A DNA stretch of 47,997 nt. Origin: Oscillatoria sp. CS-180. GTDB lineage: Bacteria; Cyanobacteriota; Cyanobacteriia; Phormidesmidales; Phormidesmidaceae. The stretch is from positions 1 to 47,997 of the forward strand of contig NZ_JAQMUB010000090.1 of NCBI RefSeq assembly GCF_028330965.1, read 5' to 3'. This document shows positions 39,091 to 47,469 of this stretch, piece by piece; position 1 is the stretch's first letter, and each line of letters begins with the position of its first letter. The translations under genes and the position numbers were made by a program. The notes beneath the pieces were generated by a model. It worked only from the letters and a program-made list of their open reading frames with translations. It did not search any database and was not told where the DNA came from.

Positions 39091-40932
39091 ATGGGGTCTG
39101 CTTCTCAAACTCTGGCTCAAGCGCTGTCCAATTATCATGTACTCTTTGCTGATGCCTTCTCAAATCTTGGGACGGCGGCTGAGCGGCGGTGGTATGCAAC
39201 TGTCATTGTCAGTCGATTGATCTTGATTTATGACTTGCAAGTTGCTGGTTTTTTAGGTGAAGGCGATCGCTGGTACCTGCACACGAAGCTAGGTCAATTT
39301 TCTGAAACCCAGCCTGGTGAATTCTTCAAGCGTTTTCTAAAGCCTCTTTGTCATCAGGGATTAGCGCTGCCGGTTCAGGAGTGGCCTCGTGCACTTCAGC
39401 AAACCATTGGTGCCGTTCCCTACTTGGGTAGCCGACCCTTTCAACCCTACTCGCTGGAGCATCGGGTAGACGTTGATCTTCCCGATGACAGTATTGAACA
39501 ATTTTTAGGCTGGTTAGCTGAGCAGCCCTGGTCACGGGAATGGATCTCGCCGCAAGAACCCGACAGTATCACTCGCTCAGTTCTAGCTGAAGCGTATGAG
39601 TACGTCTTAGCGGCCCAATTTGGCAGAACGGTCACCCTTTCTTCTGAAGTGTTAGAGGCCAACTGTAAGCTAGTGGATGCCCATATCCTCAAAGCTATTC
39701 AAGTCCAGGTCTTTTCTACAAATAAGCCCATGGATTCGTTGGACGCGATTCTAACTAAGCTTGACGACGAAACATGTCAGGCGTTGGTTGGCAGTATATT
39801 ACCCAGCATTACGATTCTTGATCTTGCATGCGGAGCCGGATGCTTTTTGGGCAGCGTTCTACGGCGATTACAGCATGTCTATCAGTGCTGCTGGAAACAT
39901 GCTCAAGTCTCGTCTAACGACTTTCTGCGGGATTGGGTGCGATTGCTCAAAAGCACCTCCACGTCTCCTGAATGGACATGGACTTATCACATCCTGACAC
40001 ACAACCTCTTTGGCCTTGATGCAAAACCAGAGGCCACACTCATTACCCAGTTTCAGCTTTGGTTGATGCTGCTTTCCACTGCAAATGTCTCAGACGACTT
40101 ATCGCCTCTACCGGATTTGGATTTCAGCATCACTACGGGTAATGCCCTCGTCGGCTTCATTCACGTCGATGAGGAAAGTTTTGACCAAATTCGTCCTAAG
40201 CGAATGGGGAAATCATCAGCGTTTGAGGCTAAGTCTGAAACTATTCTGCAAGGCGACTTGTTGCAACCCTTGGCAGCAGCAAGCTATCGGGACACGCTAG
40301 CTGAGAAGAAGATTCGTGTAGAGCATTACCGAGCACAGACTAGGGCAATGGGTTTAGAGGGAGGGATTCCGGACTACGTTCAAACAGAATTTCTGCGCGA
40401 TCGCATTGATGACGTCAATCAAGCCGTTCAGCAAAAGTTGAATCGTTTGCTATTCGAAACTTTCAGCCGCAAACTCGGCATTAAGATTCAGGACTCATCC
40501 CTTTCAGGCAAAGCACAACCCAAGCGGCTGTTGTCTTTAGAGGATATTGAAGCCCTACACCCTTTTCATTGGGGCTTTTGCTTTGACGTAATCTTAGAGC
40601 AGCAAGGAGGGTTTGATATTGTTTTGGCTCATTATCCAACTGGGACCTTGCGTCCGAAGATAGAGGAGTTTTACAACGAGCACAGAGACTTATTTCAGAA
40701 GCATCAGATTGAATGGGTTGATTTCAAGCGATCGCGCCGCGATATCCTGAAAAAATTTCCCGATTTGGCTCACCTATGGAATGCCTATACCGGAAAAATT
40801 AGCTGCATAAAGGACTATGTTCGTCGTAGTCATGACTATCAGCTACCGATATCACCCACAGCAGGTCGATCAATTTTCTTGGATGAACTCTACAGCCAAC
40901 GGTGTAGGGTGCTCAGGAAAGTCGATTCATAG
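39091..40932 (+). CDS. Adenine DNA methyltransferase-like protein with degenerate catalytic motif
   Basis: This 613-residue protein resembles the N-terminal and methyltransferase parts of type IIG/PglX-like N6-adenine methyltransferases. The N-terminal segment RLILIYDLQVAGFLGEGDRWYL corresponds to the family helix bundle. SAM-binding motif I is recognisable (LDLACGAGCFLG, about 243-254), and TTGNALVG (about 348-355) is family-typical. The catalytic motif usually reads NPPY after GFDVV; here GFDIVLAHYPTG (about 507-518) has His and Tyr in place of Asn-Pro, so methylation is unlikely. The target-recognition domain is missing. It may be a DNA-binding pseudoenzyme or a decayed gene, but its long open frame argues for selection. 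Confidence 0.7.
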   Translation: MGSASQTLAQALSNYHVLFADAFSNLGTAAERRWYATVIVSRLILIYDLQVAGFLGEGDRWYLHTKLGQFSETQPGEFFKRFLKPLCHQGLALPVQEWPRALQQTIGAVPYLGSRPFQPYSLEHRVDVDLPDDSIEQFLGWLAEQPWSREWISPQEPDSITRSVLAEAYEYVLAAQFGRTVTLSSEVLEANCKLVDAHILKAIQVQVFSTNKPMDSLDAILTKLDDETCQALVGSILPSITILDLACGAGCFLGSVLRRLQHVYQCCWKHAQVSSNDFLRDWVRLLKSTSTSPEWTWTYHILTHNLFGLDAKPEATLITQFQLWLMLLSTANVSDDLSPLPDLDFSITTGNALVGFIHVDEESFDQIRPKRMGKSSAFEAKSETILQGDLLQPLAAASYRDTLAEKKIRVEHYRAQTRAMGLEGGIPDYVQTEFLRDRIDDVNQAVQQKLNRLLFETFSRKLGIKIQDSSLSGKAQPKRLLSLEDIEALHPFHWGFCFDVILEQQGGFDIVLAHYPTGTLRPKIEEFYNEHRDLFQKHQIEWVDFKRSRRDILKKFPDLAHLWNAYTGKISCIKDYVRRSHDYQLPISPTAGRSIFLDELYSQRCRVLRKVDS

Positions 40933-40960
40933 CAAAAGTGAAAGGGTAAGGGCGACAGGG

Positions 40961-41110
40961 TTAAAGAAGGCCGGTATTCAAACTGTAGGAGTTATTCCCA
41001 TTGTGGCCTTGATGATAACGCCATCGACAACCGCCTATCTGCCGGTCAAGGAACTGAACTGGATGATAACAGGCGCGATTTTGGGGGTTCCAGGTATTCT
41101 CCACAGGTAA
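40961..41110 (+). pseudogene. Fragment resembling an ABC-3 metal permease (ZnuB/MntB type)
   Basis: In frame with a stop at 41108-41110, about 45 residues (GIQTVGVIPIVALMITPSTTAYL onward, shortened here) resemble the conserved segment of ZnuB/MntB permeases, where VGVxLVVALLxTPAATAYL is typical. No start codon and no upstream permease sequence is seen, so it looks like a remnant. Only similarity by eye supports this. Confidence 0.45.
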
Positions 41111-41150
41111 GTATGCAAGCTACTACTGGATATTTATTGCGGGCCTGCGA

Positions 41151-41192
41151 TCCCCTTGTGAGAACACAAATACTTGTGTTCTCACAAGGGGA
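41151..41192. repeat. 19-bp perfect hairpin in the intergenic region
   Basis: Arms 41151-41169 and 41174-41192 are fully complementary with the four-base loop ATAC. No T tract follows on either strand. It may be a strong bidirectional transcription end, an extragenic repeat or a mobile-element remnant. Confidence 0.9.
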
Positions 41193-41285
41193 GTTGCTTG
41201 CCGTTCAAGACACTTAAAAGCATAGGTAGAACGCCTCTACAGATTTGGCGCTGACTTCAGCGGCTAGCGATTGAAAAACTATAGA

Positions 41286-42089
41286 TTATGGTTCTTCTGC
41301 TTCTTGCTGAAGTTGTGCTTTAAGTCGCTCAAGTTCTGCTTCAGCCTGCTCGGCCCGCTGTCGTTCTTGTTCGGCTCGTTGCCGCTCTTGTTCGGCTCGT
41401 TGCTGCTCTTGTTCGGCCCGCTGTCGTTCTTGTTCGGCTCGTTGCCGCTCTTGTTCGACCCGTTGCCGTCCCTGGCTGACTAGTTCTGCTGGAGTCGGCA
41501 CTAACTGTCCATCAGTATCAAAGAAACGTAGCACTCCCTCGTGAACGCCTAAATACAATTCAAGTTGCTGGCTCCATAAATGGCCACGTTCATTGACCTG
41601 AATCAACTCATATCGACCATCAAGCAAATGATATCCCTCAAGGTCAGCATGGTCTGGGTCAAACAAAAAATAATCAGGCGTGCGGAATGTGTTTTGATAT
41701 AGCTCCTTCTTGAGACCTCGATCTACCTTCTTGGTTGAAGAGGACAATATTTCAACAATTAGGTTGGGGTACCGACCATCCTCTCCCCATACCACCCAGC
41801 TTTTTCGAAGCTTATTCTCTGTGCCTAAAACAACGAAAAAGTCAGGTCCCCTAAAGTCCCTAGACTTGATTTGTTGTTCGTTGTAATAAATGGTCAAATT
41901 ACCTGAAACATAAACATCCTGGCGATCGCCCCAAAGCTCACGCAGGATATTGATCAACAAGCTTATCTGATCGCGATGAAAGTCACTCTCCAAGGGTGGC
42001 TCGTCACTCCATAAATCTGTTGGTGGGCACTGGACAACCTCTGTCTCACTAAAATTTGTCGTGTCCTGAACCACAGTTGATTGCGACAT
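41286..42089 (-). CDS. Uma2 family (DUF820) protein with C-terminal coiled coil
   Basis: This 267-residue protein has an Uma2 nuclease-like domain (about 35-190): Asp83 in GPDFFVV and Glu113 in NLIVEILSSST, with YxNTF and DYFLFDP blocks. Residues about 205-260 are heptad repeats of the type RAEQERQ, expected to form a coiled coil for dimerisation. The repeats come from 21-bp units at DNA level. Such tails are common among cyanobacterial Uma2 proteins. The target is unknown. Confidence 0.9.
   Translation of the reverse strand: MSQSTVVQDTTNFSETEVVQCPPTDLWSDEPPLESDFHRDQISLLINILRELWGDRQDVYVSGNLTIYYNEQQIKSRDFRGPDFFVVLGTENKLRKSWVVWGEDGRYPNLIVEILSSSTKKVDRGLKKELYQNTFRTPDYFLFDPDHADLEGYHLLDGRYELIQVNERGHLWSQQLELYLGVHEGVLRFFDTDGQLVPTPAELVSQGRQRVEQERQRAEQERQRAEQEQQRAEQERQRAEQERQRAEQAEAELERLKAQLQQEAEEP
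41350..41475 (-). repeat. Six 21-bp units encoding the Uma2 coiled coil
   Basis: Six units of 21 bp run from 41350 to 41475, each encoding one heptad. Units one-two (41350-41391) are identical to units four-five (41413-41454), which shows a recent 63-bp-scale duplication. Confidence 0.85.
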
Positions 42090-42173
42090 AGGCCATGCAG
42101 GGTCTTCACAATACGATCACCATTATCCTAGCTAATAAGCTAGCAGGTCTCTCGTCCTTTTGAGTTGGCATTC

Positions 42174-43520
42174 TTAGGCTTTGATTAAAGGACTCATTCG
42201 AGCCTTGAAATCCGCTCGCGATAAGGCATTGACTGTTGCCTCTGGATCTTTCACTCGGAACTGAGCACCCAAGCGAATCAGCCGACGATTTTCAGCTTGA
42301 CCAATGATGGCAATGACCGGAACTCGTGCATATTTGGGGTCATCTCCCTGATTGCTGCGGATCACATTACGAAGACGATGTTGCTGCTCAATATCAGAGG
42401 CGATGCTGGGATCCAGATCTACCATCACCATCTGAACAGATTCAATCGGTTCAGCATCGTCCACAATAAATTGAATTTGATCGTCGCGTCGATCGCACTT
42501 ACCCCACACCATCAATCTCGCATCTGGCTGAATGTACTGCCCAATGCGCTCATAGGATCGGGGAAAGACGACACCTTCTACACTGCCAGAGAGGTCTTCT
42601 AGCATGACAATTGCCATGCGATCGCCTTTCTTCGTCACAATTGGCTTCACGTTGGCGAGCATGGCGATCGCGCTCAAGGTGATATTGTCCGGCAGACCTT
42701 CCAGTTCACCCAAATTGATAGGAGCTAGAATTCGAGCTGGTTTCTGTACCGATTTCAAAGGATGGTCAGAAATATAAAAACCCAACAGTTCTTTCTCTTG
42801 CTTGAGTTTTTCTTGGGGTTCAAAGTCAGCAACTAGCGGAGCTTTGGGAGCCGTTTCAAACCCACCGCTTGGTGCAGCGGCTTCAGCACTACCGCCCAAC
42901 ATATCCAACAGATTTCCCTGCCCAATTGCCCGGTCTTTTGCCCGACTTTGTGCCCAATCCAGCACAAATTCTAGGTCGTGCATGAGCTGGTTGCGGTTGG
43001 GATTGATGGGATCAAAGGCACCAGAGAGAACTAGGGCTTCTAAAGCGCGACGGTTGACAGCGTGTAGATCAACGCGATCGCACAACTCTGGTAATGATTT
43101 GAACTCTCCGTCTTCATCACGATTTTGCAAAATACATTCAATCGCGCCCTGCCCCACATTTCGTACAGCGGACAAACCAAATAATATCTGCTTGCCTTTC
43201 GGTGTAAAGTCCACCCGCGACTCATTGATATTCGGTGGCAACACCTCAATACCCATGCTGATGCAGTTGGCGATGTGCATCTGCACCTTGTCCTGATCCC
43301 CACTGTTGGAGGTCAGCAGCGCCGCCATATATTCAACGGGATAGTTCGCCTTCAGATACGCTGTCTGAAACGTGACAAATCCGTACGCCGTCGAGTGGGA
43401 TTTGTTAAAGCAATTGGATGCGACTAATCCATTTTCTAATAAGAAACTGTGGTCTTGCTCAACCCCAATGTCATAAACCGGCTGCACACCCAACGACTGA
43501 CGACTAATAATTTTAACCAT
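42174..43520 (-). CDS. dnaE-C: DNA polymerase III alpha subunit, C-terminal half with C-intein
   Basis: This is the second part of split DnaE. Residues 1-36 (MVKIISRQSLG to LVASN) form the C-intein, with block F (VYDIGVEQDHSFLLENG) and the terminal Asn. The C-extein begins with Cys37, in CFNKSHSTAYGFVTF, and continues through the helix-hairpin-helix and OB-fold region (about 235-330) to the C-terminus. Splicing in trans with dnaE-N rebuilds full DnaE. ATG 43520 is chosen because GGGAG lies just upstream and the C-intein then starts as in other cyanobacteria; a TTG at 43535 adds five residues. It lies 17 bp after the DUF2513 gene. Confidence 0.96.
   Translation of the reverse strand: MVKIISRQSLGVQPVYDIGVEQDHSFLLENGLVASNCFNKSHSTAYGFVTFQTAYLKANYPVEYMAALLTSNSGDQDKVQMHIANCISMGIEVLPPNINESRVDFTPKGKQILFGLSAVRNVGQGAIECILQNRDEDGEFKSLPELCDRVDLHAVNRRALEALVLSGAFDPINPNRNQLMHDLEFVLDWAQSRAKDRAIGQGNLLDMLGGSAEAAAPSGGFETAPKAPLVADFEPQEKLKQEKELLGFYISDHPLKSVQKPARILAPINLGELEGLPDNITLSAIAMLANVKPIVTKKGDRMAIVMLEDLSGSVEGVVFPRSYERIGQYIQPDARLMVWGKCDRRDDQIQFIVDDAEPIESVQMVMVDLDPSIASDIEQQHRLRNVIRSNQGDDPKYARVPVIAIIGQAENRRLIRLGAQFRVKDPEATVNALSRADFKARMSPLIKA
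43413..43520 (-). other. C-intein of the split DnaE intein
   Basis: The 36 codons from ATG 43520 end with the Asn before the Cys codon at 43412-43410, the first extein residue. Block F and block G are both recognisable. Confidence 0.95.
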
Positions 43521-43537
43521 GTGCTCTACTCCCAAAC

Positions 43538-43915
43538 TTAAAGCCCAAAAAATTCAAGGGCAATTTTCGTTAAGACCCCTTTAGTAACTGCCAAAGAGAC
43601 ATCACCGCCGTTGTTACCAATGGAGCTGCTGAACTTCTTCCAGATTTTTGGATTCTTCGCATTTGCAACGAACTCATGTCCTTCGTTCAGAAGCCTAAAT
43701 ATTACATAGTGTTCTACTTGCTTTACACCCATCCAATTTGGCGCGATTACCATTTGAGCTTCTATCAAACCAGCTTCTTCCAACAGTTTGACGTGCTCAG
43801 CAACAACCTCTTCCTCATAACCATCAATTTCTAAGGGAGAGCTGAGATCTCTTCCAGGAGGGAGATCTTCGACTTTAATCAATATGGCTCTCCAAAGCTC
43901 TAAATCGCGTTTCAT
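43538..43915 (-). CDS. DUF2513 protein between the split-intein halves
   Basis: This 125-residue protein matches DUF2513, with MKRDLELWRAILIKVED at the start, HVKLLEEAGLIEA in the middle and a LLNEGHEFVANAKN segment, then a C-terminal Gly-rich loop and helix. DUF2513 genes are typical of phage and mobile islands; their function is unknown. The start ATG overlaps the preceding stop (ATGA), so it is translationally coupled to the 83-residue gene. It lies 17 bp before dnaE-C. Confidence 0.85.
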   Translation of the reverse strand: MKRDLELWRAILIKVEDLPPGRDLSSPLEIDGYEEEVVAEHVKLLEEAGLIEAQMVIAPNWMGVKQVEHYVIFRLLNEGHEFVANAKNPKIWKKFSSSIGNNGGDVSLAVTKGVLTKIALEFFGL

Positions 43916-44163
43916 AGATTCTCAGACTGCTCATATGTAAATTGATTGATCGCTTCAAGCATTCCTTCTGAATAAGGCTCAAGCACTGTTGCACAGACGT
44001 GCAGATCTGCGAGTGCTTGTACGAACTCTTCTGATTCGAGATTTGCTGTTTCAAGAACTTGAATTGCTTGAAGCGCTTTTTCTAACTGAGGTCGATACTC
44101 TGTTAGATGGCGTTTGAAGCCAGTCATTGATTGTTCTGACAGTGTTTGAGTCATAACACACAT
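43912..44163 (-). CDS. Small helical protein of unknown function, coupled to DUF2513
   Basis: This 83-residue protein is predicted to be mostly helical, with an acidic and Leu/Ala-rich character (LEKALQAIQVLETANLESEEF). No family was recognised. It could be a partner of the DUF2513 protein, as its stop overlaps that gene's start, and it lies six bases after the nuclease-like gene. Starts at 44163 or 44154 are possible. Confidence 0.65.
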   Translation of the reverse strand: MCVMTQTLSEQSMTGFKRHLTEYRPQLEKALQAIQVLETANLESEEFVQALADLHVCATVLEPYSEGMLEAINQFTYEQSENL

Positions 44164-44169
44164 CGCTTT

Positions 44170-44856
44170 TTAAGCCGCTTTGCTGAGAGTATTCAGGCGA
44201 TCGCTCACAATTGTCTGCAAAATTTTCACGATGATTTCTGCCTCCAGCTTGCTGCCGTATTCCCGAGAAGATTCGAGCAACAGGAAGGGACGATCGCTAT
44301 CCATACCGCCGACCTCTCCCCTGGTAAACGTCCACACGTCAGCGATGGTGTAGCAGCCAAAGATAATCTGGGGATCTTGCCCTTGACTGTCTAGTTCCCA
44401 ATTCATTCGAGCCGCTGCCAACATTTCTCCGTAAAGCTGATACTGAGGATTCTTAGCTTCAATACCCCGTTTAGCTTCTACAACAACTAAGTAGGGTGCC
44501 TCCAAATCTCCTGCAAACCCGCTGCCCAAGACGCCGTCAGCCACTCCGTGAATCTCAAAAGAGGGATAGCTTCCATTGATAGGAATCTGTGACCAAGCGC
44601 GAACAGAGTCTCGCTCGGCCAGCATAAGCAAAGGATAAATCGCTCGCGCCCAGACCGTTGCCTCATTCATTAATTGGGGGCGATCGTTTCGCAAGCGTGC
44701 TTGAATATCAGCTATCTGTCGCTGCACGCTTCCCGATAGGACTATGTCATCGACATCTGTCCAGGAATAGGGCTGTATTCCGTCATCTTGAATACTCACG
44801 AGGGTTTTCAGGCTAGACAGCGTCAAGTTAGAGCATGAAAGTTGTACCTTGGACAT
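44170..44856 (-). CDS. PD-(D/E)XK nuclease-like protein between the split-intein halves
   Basis: This 228-residue protein shows the residue pattern of a PD-(D/E)XK nuclease. An acidic helix residue lies in LMNEATVWARAIYPLL, an Asp in EIHGVADGVLG, the core E-x-K in YLVVVEAKRG, and a Gln/Tyr helix in YQLYGEM. This is a core arrangement, not proof of activity. It starts 16 bp after the dnaE-N stop, where a contiguous intein would hold its homing endonuclease. It has no LAGLIDADG, HNH or GIY-YIG motif. Alternatives are a restriction-type HsdR_N-like protein or a non-catalytic family member. Confidence 0.7.
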   Translation of the reverse strand: MSKVQLSCSNLTLSSLKTLVSIQDDGIQPYSWTDVDDIVLSGSVQRQIADIQARLRNDRPQLMNEATVWARAIYPLLMLAERDSVRAWSQIPINGSYPSFEIHGVADGVLGSGFAGDLEAPYLVVVEAKRGIEAKNPQYQLYGEMLAAARMNWELDSQGQDPQIIFGCYTIADVWTFTRGEVGGMDSDRPFLLLESSREYGSKLEAEIIVKILQTIVSDRLNTLSKAA

Positions 44857-44871
44857 TCCGATAGCCTCCGA

Positions 44872-47469
44872 CTACGCAGTCTGTAGAACAACCGGGCGAG
44901 ACGCTTCGACTTGTTTTAACGCTAGCCCCTTTTGGAAGATTTCATCAATAGGCATCATTCCCCCATCGGTTGTCATGAACTTATGGTCAGCTGTAGCGCG
45001 AATCACCCCGCCATCTTCAAGCCGATACTCAAAAATCTCTTGTTGCCCTCTATAGTGCCATTGAGCGATCGGCTGTGTGTAAAGGAAACCATTTGAATCA
45101 ACACTATATATATGGCACTCAATCTGTTCTTCAACAATGCGACCAATTTCTAAAGGACCGTATTCTACAGTGAGTAGCTTCGTATCTGCGCTGAGGCAGT
45201 ACTCTGCAAACTTCACCATCTGATCCCACAGTTCTTCAACGACCTTTTTCGGGACACCCTTTTCGACTGACCCGGCGATGAACTGTCCCTTGTGCTTCTC
45301 CATCTCGGCAACTTTTTTCTTACCCATTGCTCGCCGCAAAAGGTCAGCTTGTCCCAAGGAATAGCCCGCCATATCCTGAGCAATTTTCATGATCTGTTCC
45401 TGATAGACCATGATTCCGTAAGTTTCACTCAGAATGGGCTCCAGAATGTTGTCGGCAAAGTCGATCTTTTCTCGCCCGTGTTTACGATTGATAAATTTAG
45501 GAATCAGTCCAGCGTCGAGTGGTCCGGGTCGGTAAAGGGCTAATACCGATGAGATGTCCTCCAATCCGGAGGGCTTCAGGTCGCGCACAATCTGCCGCAT
45601 TCCAGAAGACTCAAGCTGAAAGACGCCACCCAAATCTCCCTTTTCCAAAAGCTTGAACGTCGCTGGATCATCCATTGGTAGGTCATCCATATCCAGCTTG
45701 CGGCCTTTACCAGATTCCACTAATTCGACCGCACGCTGAATCATCGTTAGGTTGCGCAGTCCCAAAAAGTCCATCTTCAGAAGACCGAGTGCCTCTACGT
45801 CCTCCATGTAATATTGCGTGATGACCTGACCATCGTTATTACGCTGGAGCGGCACAATCTCGTCTAGAGGATCCTTGGAAATGACGACTCCAGCCGCGTG
45901 TACACCAAATGTTTTGTTGGTTCCCTCAATTCGCATTGCCATATCGAGCCAGCGCTGCACATTGGGATCTTTTTCGTAGCGTTCTTTGAACTCAGGTGCG
46001 GGCGTATCGTCAGATACCATGACTTTGAGCTTGGTCGGTTTACCTCGTGATACCGGGATCAGCTTAGCCATGCGATCAGATTCGGCATAGGGAATATTTA
46101 GCACCCGTGCTACATCCTTCAAAACCGCTTTTGAGGTCATACGGTTAAAAGTGATAATCTGGGCAACCCTTTCTTTGCCATATTTCTCCGTCACATAGTC
46201 AATTACCTCATCTCGTCGTTCGATGCAGAAGTCCGTGTCAATATCAGGCATCGACTTCCGCTCTGGATTCAAAAAGCGCTCGAAGAGAAGACCGTGATGA
46301 ACAGGGTCAATATTAGTGATACCCATGGCGTAAGCCACCAACGATCCTGCTGCCGAGCCTCGTCCGGGGCCTACTGGAATATTGTTTTCTCGTGCAAATC
46401 GGATGTAGTCCCACACCACCAAAAAATAGGTAGGAAACCCCATCTGGATCATCATGTCAATTTCATATTCGAGGCGATCGCGATATTCCTGATCAATATC
46501 CTCATAGCCGTTAACCTTCATCCGCTTGACGAGGCCATCCCGCGCTACATAAGCCATGTAGTCCTCAGCCCCGTTGAACTGTTCGGGGATCGGAAAATCA
46601 GGAATTCGAGGCTGCCCTAAAATCCCTTCATAGGGTTCAACTTTCTCAGCAACTTCGAGAGTATTCTGAATCGCCTCTTCAATGACATCATCTGCCAGAT
46701 GGTCGCGGAACAACTGCCGCATCTCGTCGGCTGACTTTAAATACTCAGTGCCGCTATATCTCAGACGTTTGTCTTCAGTTACTAATTTTCCAGTCTGGAT
46801 GCAAAGTAGCGCGTCATGGGCTTCAACGTCGTTACATGAAATGAAGTGAGAATCATTAGTACAGACGATTTTGATGTCCAACTCACGGGCAATCTTGACA
46901 ACCTCAACATTGACAATTCTGTCTTCAGGTGAACCATGATCCTGAATTTCTAGATAATAGTCGTCGCCAAAAACGCCCTTGTACCACTGGGCAACTCGAC
47001 GAGCAATTTCAGGTCGATTTTGCAGAATCGCTTGAGGTACTTCCCCACCCAGGCAAGCACTCGTTACAATTAGCCCTTCACGATACTTTTCCAACAAGTC
47101 TTTATTGATGCAGGGACGTGAAAAGATACCCCGTCCCTGCATCCCTTCTAAATGGGAAAGGGTTGTGAGCTTGACGAGGTTTTTGTAGCCCTGAGTATTC
47201 TTGGCCAGAATTACCTGGTGATAGCGGGGACGCCGTTGTTGCTTATCAATATCCCCGTTGATAAGGTACATCTCGTTGCCGATGATCGGCTTCACGTCGT
47301 TCTTTTTGCAGACTTTCAACAGTTCAACTGCGCCGTACATAACGCCATGATCAGTCAAGGCGATCGCAGGCATTTCTAACGCCTTAGCCTGCGCCACCAA
47401 ATCCGGTAGCTGACTCGCCCCATCCAGCAAACTGTAGTCGCTATGAATATGCAGACCCACAAAAGACAT
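44872..47469 (-). CDS. dnaE-N: DNA polymerase III alpha subunit, N-terminal half with N-intein
   Basis: This is the first part of the replicative polymerase. The N-extein is 757 residues: the PHP domain ([13 protein letters not shown], then ALTDHG), palm with catalytic PDIDTDFC, and fingers to FAEY. Residues 758-865 are a 108-residue N-intein starting with Cys758 in CLSADTKLL (block A); block B (ATADHKF) is present, and the frame then ends. It splices in trans with dnaE-C. Upstream DNA (47470-47600) should hold the promoter. dnaE-N and dnaE-C lie on one strand about 1.35 kb apart. Confidence 0.97.
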   Translation of the reverse strand: MSFVGLHIHSDYSLLDGASQLPDLVAQAKALEMPAIALTDHGVMYGAVELLKVCKKNDVKPIIGNEMYLINGDIDKQQRRPRYHQVILAKNTQGYKNLVKLTTLSHLEGMQGRGIFSRPCINKDLLEKYREGLIVTSACLGGEVPQAILQNRPEIARRVAQWYKGVFGDDYYLEIQDHGSPEDRIVNVEVVKIARELDIKIVCTNDSHFISCNDVEAHDALLCIQTGKLVTEDKRLRYSGTEYLKSADEMRQLFRDHLADDVIEEAIQNTLEVAEKVEPYEGILGQPRIPDFPIPEQFNGAEDYMAYVARDGLVKRMKVNGYEDIDQEYRDRLEYEIDMMIQMGFPTYFLVVWDYIRFARENNIPVGPGRGSAAGSLVAYAMGITNIDPVHHGLLFERFLNPERKSMPDIDTDFCIERRDEVIDYVTEKYGKERVAQIITFNRMTSKAVLKDVARVLNIPYAESDRMAKLIPVSRGKPTKLKVMVSDDTPAPEFKERYEKDPNVQRWLDMAMRIEGTNKTFGVHAAGVVISKDPLDEIVPLQRNNDGQVITQYYMEDVEALGLLKMDFLGLRNLTMIQRAVELVESGKGRKLDMDDLPMDDPATFKLLEKGDLGGVFQLESSGMRQIVRDLKPSGLEDISSVLALYRPGPLDAGLIPKFINRKHGREKIDFADNILEPILSETYGIMVYQEQIMKIAQDMAGYSLGQADLLRRAMGKKKVAEMEKHKGQFIAGSVEKGVPKKVVEELWDQMVKFAEYCLSADTKLLTVEYGPLEIGRIVEEQIECHIYSVDSNGFLYTQPIAQWHYRGQQEIFEYRLEDGGVIRATADHKFMTTDGGMMPIDEIFQKGLALKQVEASRPVVLQTA
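44875..45198 (-). other. N-intein of the split DnaE intein
   Basis: The Cys codon at 45198-45196 (758th codon of dnaE-N) starts the intein; the stop at 44872 ends it. The intein length of 108 residues and the block A and B motifs fit the cyanobacterial DnaE N-intein. Confidence 0.95.

Noticed and set aside
40817-40960. 5' part of the 97-codon frame overlapping the methyltransferase-like gene
   Set aside because: The overlap part looks like a shadow frame; only the section from about 40961 resembles a permease.
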